Shown in pieces: positions 56,460 to 64,000 of a stretch of DNA of 64,000 nucleotides; positions within the stretch are counted from its first letter, which is position 1, and each line of letters starts with the position of its first letter. The translations under genes were made by a program, and so were the position numbers. Origin of the DNA: Epichloe hybrida (taxonomy: Eukaryota > Ascomycota > Sordariomycetes > Hypocreales > Clavicipitaceae). The stretch covers positions 744,001 to 808,000 of the forward strand of contig JAFEKR010000009.1 in the NCBI GenBank assembly GCA_019022495.1. The letters run 5' to 3'. The notes under the pieces are model-generated. The model was not told where the DNA came from, made no database searches, and saw nothing but the letters and a program-made list of their open reading frames with translations.

Positions 56460-57707
56460 TTGATTCAAAATGGTGGGCCTCGCAGCACTGTGGGTGGCGG
56501 TGGAAAGGATTTCTCTCGGGAAGCTGAATTAGAATGGATTGCAAATAATGACATTGGAGAACTCTTACAATTGTAGGATCAGGGCATTCAACCTTTTGAT
56601 CATTTCCTCGGCTAACGCATATCAGTCTACCAAACTACGATAGCATCGACAACGGAATGAGGGAGGAAATTACAGCTGCATTAAAGGCCGAGGCGACCAG
56701 TGGCCGCCAGCTCTCCCTGAACATGACTATTGACGAGTTCGATGATGACCTATCAACAGGTTTGAAGGATGCACTACGTTTTCTCTCCGACAAGATTCGT
56801 CAGGAGCCCTCAAAGGCTTTAAGCGAGCAAGAGAACAGCAGGAGGCTCGATGGACTGCCCAAAGCAATTTTTTTCCCATTCGCAAGGCATTCTCCTTACC
56901 AAGAGCTCTGCCATTTAGCGGACATCTTTAAGCCGAAAGATATCTGGCCATGCACAGTAGGCCGACGATGGAAGGAAAGAGGTATGGCAACAAGTCTTGC
57001 GAACATTACTTGGGTCAATTTTTTTACTGATTTCATCTCGTCTGTTCTTTTTTTTTTTTTCAGGAGCAAGTATACAGTCGCTATTCGGCGAATTCTGTTC
57101 CGAGAAGATTTTCTACCATGATCAAGAAATGGCTTCACGTCCGGAAAAGTATGAAACTATGTCAACTCAGGAACAAAGAACGCCGGACCTCCTCAGTTCC
57201 CAACGGAGCTACAGTGATGGTCTCGGTGATTGTCGCCCGGCCTCGGTCGTTGACGTCGCCGCACCTACCAATGTACTTGGTGCAAACCAACACCGAGATG
57301 ACTCTTCAATGATGGATTCATCAACGCATGCTGGTATCGGCACAACGACGCCCCAGGAACTCACGCCATATTCTGCTGCAGCCGCGGATGCGCCCGAAAA
57401 ATCATTTCGCCACAGCCATTCCGTCCTTCAAGAAATTACGTCAACAACCAAAGATGTTGCTGCATTCTCATCAAGGAAACGGCTCTTTTCAGATTCAGAC
57501 GACGATGTCGGCGGGGTTCAAGAAAATGGCGAGCGGGATTCCCAGAGAACGAATACATCAGTAGACTCTGCCTCAATCTTGGACACCACATCGCGTTACG
57601 ATGCGTACCAAGCCATGCTAAGTAATAGCACTGGGAATGGGTCATGGACGTGTATAAGTCTTCTTTCGACCGATGGAAATCACGGACTTGCAGAGACCGA
57701 GCTTTGA
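56460..57707 (+). pseudogene. Artemis/SNM1-like nuclease, 3' half of the split gene
   Basis: The frame resumes with VGGGGKDFSREAELEW (from about 56490), the glycine-rich stretch that precedes the DRMBL-type region in fungal homologues. Introns 56573-56625 (GTAGGA...ATATCAG) and 56982-57063 (82 nt, poly-T before CAG) join DIGELLQ-FLPNYDSIDNGMREE, then FARHSPYQELCHLADIFKPK, DIWPCTV and GASIQSLFGEFCS. The terminal exon ends SWTCISLLSTDGNHGLAETEL, a typical family tail. All splice sites are intact and there are no stops, so decay of this half is slight. About 200 residues of the CASP region between the two halves are absent. If an internal start such as ATG 56657 is used, a truncated protein could still be made. 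Confidence 0.78.
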
Positions 57708-57905
57708 GACAAAACTTTACAACAGATGCATGAGGTAAATGGGCCGATACACAATTGTGCGTCAGTTCCCACACCCTCCCGCCCATATCCCCCCCTCCGC
57801 CCTAACTCTCATATGGTATCCCGCCGCCCGCTCCTCAATGACAGGGGAGTGGGCTAACAATGACAATCCGATAAGTGAGCTACGACGTGGGCATGTAGTA
57901 AATGC

Positions 57906-58345
57906 CGGCTCTAAGAAAGTGTGTCTCGTATCTAGGGTAAAACTTTTAACTAGTAAAATAGCATATACTACCTATAGCCCTTATGACTAACTAATAAAAT
58001 AAACGAAATTAACGAAATTAATACTAATATACTATAGTCTTTAGTATATGGTTGGCATATGTAGCGATTTTTCACCACTTATGTTACGTGGCAGAACACG
58101 AAGGAGGCTAATATAAGACTGGATTTAGACTTTAATAGTACGAATGTAACTTACTTCTAATATCTTACCTCACCCCTAATAGTAGCTTTTACAAGTGAAC
58201 TTGAAACGAATTATAACTGCCAAATTCGTTAGCCCCTCAAACGGATTCGCCCCCTCATTGTGTCAAACTAGCACGTAACAACTTACCTAATTAGGATACA
58301 GAGGCTCTACCCTAGCTAGATACAAGACAAACTTTCTTAGAGCCG
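57906..58345. mobile_element. 440-bp MITE-like element
   Basis: The left end CGGCTCTAAGAAAGTGTG and the complement of the right end CGGCTCTAAGAAAGTTTG are near-identical. The match continues through TGTCTCGTATCTAG / TGTCTTGTATCTAG, and outward into AGTAAAT on both sides. The inside is AT-rich without a frame. A TA dinucleotide borders the right end. The left border is less clear, so the Tc1-mariner type is only a possibility. The 198 bases before it (57708-57905) hold no feature. Confidence 0.75.
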
Positions 58346-58808
58346 AGATTTACTGTAACCCCCCATGGGGCAAGGTCATGCCAAGTCAACGATGTAAATG
58401 TCAAACGAAGGAAGAAAAAGAGGCCATCTTCCTCTTAGAGTCCAACCGTCCGACCGTCACATTGGCGGTGAAATTGGCTGCAGGGCTGCTAGTCATAATC
58501 ATCTCTTTGGAAACAACAAGGCCTCACTCATCTCTTTCTATGTAGCAGTTTGGTGACCCTGCCCGCCTTGCAACCTGGCGATTGCATCTTTGGCACTCCA
58601 TGATTTCAGAAAGTCGTCAACATGGCATCAAAGCTCTGTCCTATTTCCTCGAATGAGATGCATGTTGCGACCCGCCCCTCAAGTAATCTACTGTTCTTGC
58701 GTAAACAAGAGCCAACCAAGCCAATTGATAGAGAATATGTAGATGAACAAAACTGTAAAATGCATAGCGATGCTCCTCCCCAATTTTGCGTAATTGCATA
58801 TTGTATCT
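58346..58808. other. Intergenic, 3' of the siderophore synthetase
   Basis: GC-normal sequence without a supported gene. It lies between the MITE-like element and the synthetase stop codon and presumably contains the synthetase terminator. Confidence 0.5.
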
Positions 58809-61800
58809 CTAACCTACTTCCTTGACTCCCATCAAATACTGTACGATGCCATCCACTATCTGTGGTGCTTCGTCATGAGACACGCATTGTGTAGAGCCGA
58901 AAACGCCGATATCGAAGCTTTGCCCGTGGACTGATACTTCAATGTCCGTAGACGCCTGGCACATCGAATAGAGTCAGTATCAAAGAGTGACAGAGAAGGA
59001 AACCCGGCGGAATGGAAGGGGGTTCTCACGGGATATGCGTTTTTGACCACATTATTCTGCAGCCAGGGCTGGTCCAAGAGTTCCGCAGACTTTGTAGGAT
59101 TCACGGGCTGATCCATGTCCGCTTTACGACAGAAATCATTCTCAGTGAGAACGATGTCACTCTTATCGTCGGGGAGAGACAAGAAGTTGATAAACATGTC
59201 GATCTGGATACCCGTCCAGTTGTAGATTTCCCAAAGGCCGACCTGTGCCCTACCGTCAGTTTGTATGAGCTGGAGGTCTCTGTGGATTGCCATGGCAGTG
59301 GTCGTGAGATGACTGTCTTCTGCGGTTTTCACTAGTACAGGAACCAGGTTCAGTGTCGGGTATGCCGCATGTAGATTGCCAGGCTGCGCGGTTCGATCCG
59401 CGAGATACACGCCGAATACGACGGTCTGTGGGCGGGCCTGGGCCTGTTCAATGCTCTGGCGACGACAGAGAGTCTGGGCGAGGGCGGCGAAGAATAGGGA
59501 CTGGAGGCCAATGCCTAGGGAGGATGCGTGCTTTCGCAACTCGTGTACGTCGTGTAGAGCTTGCTTGCGGAGATGGGACACTCGGTCGTCGACTCTTTGA
59601 GGGGGTTGCACTTGCACAAGGAGCCTGTCCTCTGTATTTGTGGGAGGCTGATGACCCTTCAGATAGTCCAGCCAAAAATGTTTTCTGGAATCTTTTCGCG
59701 CCTTGAGTGTTGGTTGTATAGAGAACTGCTTCCAATTCAAAATGTCAATGCCGTGTGCCCGTTCGGAGGAAGTCGCATTCTGGACGAGGAAATTATGGTA
59801 GAGGCGCATGATGGCGGGCAAGCTGAAGGCGTCATACAATGCATGATGGATAGTGAGGTTGAGTAGCCATGACTGCTGAGATGGACCGTCTTTGAGTTGC
59901 AGAGCGGCAAATTGATGGGAAGAGTCGATTGCCGAGAGTGAACCCGCTCTGAGGATAATTTGCACCCATGGAACATCGTGTGCTCCAGTGGATACCAGGT
60001 GAGTTCGCAGCATCGGGACAGACCCGACTACCGAATCCCATGCAGCGATGAGCTGATTGTGTGTGTACTTTCGGGACACTTCGTAGCAGAACTGGGGAAA
60101 GAACACCGATCCATTGGAATTTTGCCAAGCACTGAGCATGTATACCTGCAGAGCTGTTGCGGGCAGAATAGCCTCGACGGCTTGCGTCCCGACATTGAGT
60201 TGGCCCAAGAGGTTGTCATGGGAGACAGATGCGGGAAAATTCCAGTCTTCCAAGTCCACGAGTGTCTTTGTCTCCGAGGTTTCGTCTGGCTCGATGCTCG
60301 TTGTCATTTCCAAAATGCTGCTTGCCTGCAAGAGTTCCCGTGGCTTGAGATGAATGTTGGCCTTCCTTAGCAGCAGCGAGACTTTGATTGCGGAGATGGA
60401 GTCTAGGCCGAGATTATAGAGTGTGGACGTGGGAAGGATGGACTCTGCAGGAACAGCTGAGACTTCGGACAGTACAGCGCGAATGCGGCTGGAGGTCTCA
60501 TCCCAAACAAATGATGTATGCTGAGCGCTATGCTGCGTGACGGCGAGGGCCTCCTTTGCACTATCTGACGAGGAGTCAACTATGACTCTATTTGGCAAGC
60601 CGCAAATAGACACTGAACGATCGTGGAAGGATAGAACCTCTTCTTCCGGTGAGTCCAGAAAGAATTGTAAAGCTTGCTCTAAACTGTTTAGTATGTCCTC
60701 TGTGTCGTTTTCGGAAAAGAATTGCTCCTTGCAGGCGATTCGCCATTTCAGTGTGTCACCAGCCGTCTCTGCTTCAACGCATATTGGATACTCAACAGCG
60801 GAAAGCCCATCCATGGACCTCCACATAGACTCAGAGGAAGCGTCTTCTCGAGACTTTTGCAAAATGAACAATGAATTGAAGAGCTGTTGGCCTCCGAGTT
60901 TTGCGCCCGCCTGCGCTTCGCGAAGAGGAACTCGTTGATGAGTTCTTATGTCCGCTAAGCATGATTCCAGGTATTTGAGGAAGGCCGTTGTGGTGCCATG
61001 AATAATAGACCGAACAGCAACTGTGTTCATGGTGGGAAACATCAGCTCATCTGCGCCGTCAAAATCTCTCCCCGAGAGAACCACTCCGAACACTGTATCT
61101 AGTGACTTTGAGAGGTATGCCCCAACCGCTGCCCAGCATGCTGTGCACAATGACTGCAAGCTGAGCGAATTTCGCCTACAAAAGCTTGCTATCTTGGACA
61201 TGGATTGAGAGGCTGTTTTCTCCTTTCTAAACACGGCTCTGAAATCATGGTTTGTAGGCAGTGTTTGTCTTTCCTTGAAGATAGTCGGGCGGGCATTGGA
61301 GAGATATGTCTTCCAGAAGTCATCAGTGTCAGAGCCCATACAGAGCACAGGGCGCGTGGTTAAAATCTGCCAATATTGTCGCGACTGTAGCTTTCCATGA
61401 TATGCCGCTTTCAGGTCATCATGCAAGAGGCCCAAGGACCATCCGTCGTATATTCCATGAGCCATCGAGATAATCATATAGTTTTTGGCGGGCGCTGAAA
61501 CCAGCGCTACTTGAACAAGGTTTTCCAACCCTTGCCCTTGCCGTGCTCTGTCTCGAGCTTCCGACATTATGTCTTGAAGCTTCGTGGTGTCGGATATCTC
61601 TTCGAATCTGACAATTATGCCTTTTTCTTTGAAAACGACCTGGCAGTAAGCCACGTCGATGTGACTGTCGTCGACTTCCAGGAAACCAGTCCGCAAAATT
61701 GGTGACGATGCAACGACCTTCGCCCAAGCATCTTTGAGTTTGAGAATGTCGACGGATGCATCGAGTTCCAGTACATCATGGTTGAAGTACCATTCGAAAT

Positions 61801-64000
61801 CGGCTTGAATCATCCCAGCAACCATGGACTCTTGCAGAGAAGTCGGTGGTAAAACAAGCTCCACTGTGTCCAAGTCCACACCCTTTCCCTGCAAATAGGA
61901 ATGGAGACGGCCCTGAATCGCAGGCAAGACAGAATCGACTGGTGTGCAATCTTCGCCACCTGAGGTTACAGACACGGCTGCCGAAGCCATGGCCGAAATT
62001 GTCTGCAGCCGAGTGACCTTCGAGGCGGCCAGGCGTATGCCTCTTTTCGCTAGTCTGGCTGAAATCTTGATTGCATCAATGCTGTCGAGACCAAGTTCGA
62101 GAACTGAAGTCTCAAGTTTGATCTCCTCAAGAGCGACGTTGGCCAGAGCGCAACACTCTGCTCTGAGTACAGAAGCGGTAGGGGTCCAGTCCGATTGCAT
62201 CTCTGTTGGCATTGCCCTACCGGGGGCATCGCCGCCATCCATGTTGTTGCCTGCGGCCATTGAGAGCGAGGGTGTCGCTAATACGGTATCCGGCCGAATC
62301 GTCGACACGAGTTCACTGAAATGATTCAGCATCTGCCCCAACGTGTCATGGTCAGCAGCTCCGTCACGGGCAACTAAACGGATCTTCAGATTTCCATCCG
62401 CAGTTCGATTCGCTTCGAATGCAAGCGGATATTCAACACTGCTTGATCTCCCCTCGGTAAACGTCCATGGTGCTGACATATTCATCGACCCCGGCTTCTC
62501 TATTTGAAAAGCAAACAAACTACTAAACAAAGGGCGGCCTTTTGAGCACCACTTCTGAATGTCCTTGAGCGGTACATGTTGAAATGGGAGCGTGTCAGCA
62601 TTAAACTGATGGCATTGCTGAACCAGGGTCTTCCAAGTCACATTAGTTATGTTCTCGTTGAAGAAAGGAATCGTGTTGAAAAGAGGTCCGATGGTGTTCT
62701 CGATATGTGGCAGGTCAATGGCTCTTCCGGCAACAACAAGGCCCAAGGTAAGCGGCTGTGACATAAAGCTCTGAAATACGACTGTCCAGATTGAGAGAAC
62801 TATGGCTTGGAGCGTCACATTACTTTCCTTTCGCAGATCTTCCAGAGCCTCAATCGGGAACACTCTGGACAAGGAAATAATCTGTCCCAAGCTGTCTAGA
62901 CGGGAAGTCTTTATCAGTAGAGGACTAAACCGCCAATTTTTCAAGTGCTCTTTCCAGAATGGTTGACAGAGTCCAAAGTTTTGCAATGGACCGCGACAAA
63001 GGGCATCGACGAAACTCGGACCAGATGCAGGGGTTTCTGATTTGTAAATTTGTGACGCGTAGTCATTCATGAGCTCAATGCTGTTTCCATCATAGAGTCC
63101 GTGGAAAATGAGTAGCCTCAGTTCTTGCTTGTCGGGACCTGACACATGAATGAATTGAAGTGGTGATAGAATGTTCGAAGCATTATCATCAATCCACTGG
63201 GAAAACAAACGATCAAACAAAATTTTACTTTCATCGCGATGCGCAACAGATGTAGAGCGCCAGAAGTCTCTGGCTCGACTCATTGCAACCTGAAAGTATC
63301 CGTCGGTAGTTTTCACAAATACTGATCGCAGTATTGAATGATCTTGAATGGTCTTTTCCCAAGCCTGACGTACAGTGGACATTGATGTGTCAGCTGGAAG
63401 CTGTATATCGAACCAGTTGAAGTACGGATGTGACGAGTCCGCTGATAGAGCTGCCGATATCATTCCTTCTTGGAGAGGTGAGCAAGGTGTTATGTATTCG
63501 ATATCGTCTGGCTCAACATTCAAGTCGTGGCAGACGAAATTTTGGTGCTTGTGCTTCCATGCTTGCAACATTTGATGTACTGCTCTCGCATCGGTCCCTG
63601 CATGTTGTATTTGTTGATCGTTGAGTACTACCCTTACAAGGTCGGAGACAATAGGGGTGCGAATTAGTAAGGCTGGCGTTGCTCCAATGATGCCGTTCTT
63701 CTTCAAGACTGTTGATAATTGTAGAGCGGAAATTGAATCGACTCCGAGGTCGAATACACTGGTGGTTTCTGAAATTTGATCCTCGGGTACGTGTCCAAAT
63801 GCTGCTAGCACTTTGATCACAAGGCGCAAGATGTGAGTATCAAGCGGTTTGTTCAACGCCAAAGGGTCCCGGCCGGTAAACTTCATAAGATTCTGTTGAT
63901 CCAAACTCATGAATAGGGATTTCAGCGCTTTGACCTCGACTTTATTGTTAGATGATAAAGGAATGTATGTCAACACAATGAAGTATGTCGGAACCATATA
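58809..64000 (-). CDS. sidC: Ferrichrome-type siderophore synthetase (SidC/NPS2-like NRPS), 3' part
   Basis: The frame is open to the window edge at 64000. The product starts in the last part of an adenylation domain (YMVPTYFIVLTYIPLSSNNK, with the A10 lysine) and continues T-C-T-C-T-C. Carrier serines are in DLGVDSISAL (63734-63736), ELGLDSIDAI (62082-62084) and NLGLDSISAI (60398-60400). Condensation motifs are FHGLYDGNS, AHGIYDGWS and HHALYDAFS. A terminal run of T-C-T-C-T-C is the signature of fungal ferrichrome/ferricrocin synthetases (SidC, NPS2), which join hydroxyornithine units iteratively into a cyclic hexapeptide. That supports an intracellular iron-storage siderophore. The last exon is reached through a 74-nt intron (58956-59029, GTGAGA...CCAG). 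The true end is ASTDIEVSVHGQSFDIGVFG...MGVKEVG with TAG at 58809-58811; reading through the intron gives a false tail ending at 58856. Confidence 0.9.

Noticed and set aside
58856..58955. NRPS C-terminus as read straight through (ending in MTKHHR)
   Set aside because: A 74-nt GT-AG intron at 58956-59029 switches to a frame with the expected condensation-domain tail ending at 58809.

Overview
The window looks like a chromosome segment of a filamentous ascomycete (Pezizomycotina, most likely a Sordariomycete and perhaps Hypocreales). The evidence is short GT-AG introns of 45-110 nt, repeat-induced point mutation (RIP) that has turned mobile elements into extremely AT-rich DNA, and the gene content: a ferrichrome-type siderophore synthetase, a fungal isocyanide synthase, GH11 and S28 secreted enzymes. 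The species is not claimed. Nothing was computed; gene names rest on recognised motifs.

Bases 1-23,091 are a block of mobile elements wrecked by RIP, but the architecture is readable. A hAT-like element (259-6580) is followed by a Gypsy-like fragment with integrase and chromodomain, then an element with inverted arms (9489-11361), then a Copia LTR element (11972-22656). The Copia element is split by a second hAT element (15166-20413) that still has a perfect 8-bp target-site duplication. A 395-bp direct repeat is present at 6618 and again at 22697, where it forms the sharp edge to normal-composition DNA.

From 23.4 to 29.4 kb lie the gene for the largest subunit of RNA polymerase III (full length, but with an apparent one-base deletion in a G run) and a small fungal multi-pass membrane protein. 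A protein-kinase relic (29.9-30.2 kb) and a 4.6-kb element with long GC-normal inverted ends and an AT-rich interior (30259-34895) follow. From 35 to 48 kb come a GH31 glycosidase, a secreted S28 peptidase, a small secreted protein, a broken But2-like gene, a low-complexity protein and a GH11 xylanase.

The 48-58 kb part is the most unusual. A phenol-hydroxylase-type FAD monooxygenase is broken by a frame shift and by a 269-bp repeat insertion. It is transcribed divergently from an intact isocyanide synthase/dioxygenase fusion, so it may be the remnant of a small isocyanide cluster. Next to it, an Artemis/SNM1-like DNA-repair nuclease gene is split. Its 5' half (54131-54945) and 3' half (about 56460-57707) both keep correct splice sites, and the middle has been replaced by an intact HNH-nuclease gene on the opposite strand.

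The window ends inside the 3' part of a SidC/NPS2-type ferrichrome synthetase with terminal T-C-T-C-T-C architecture (58809-64000, minus strand).
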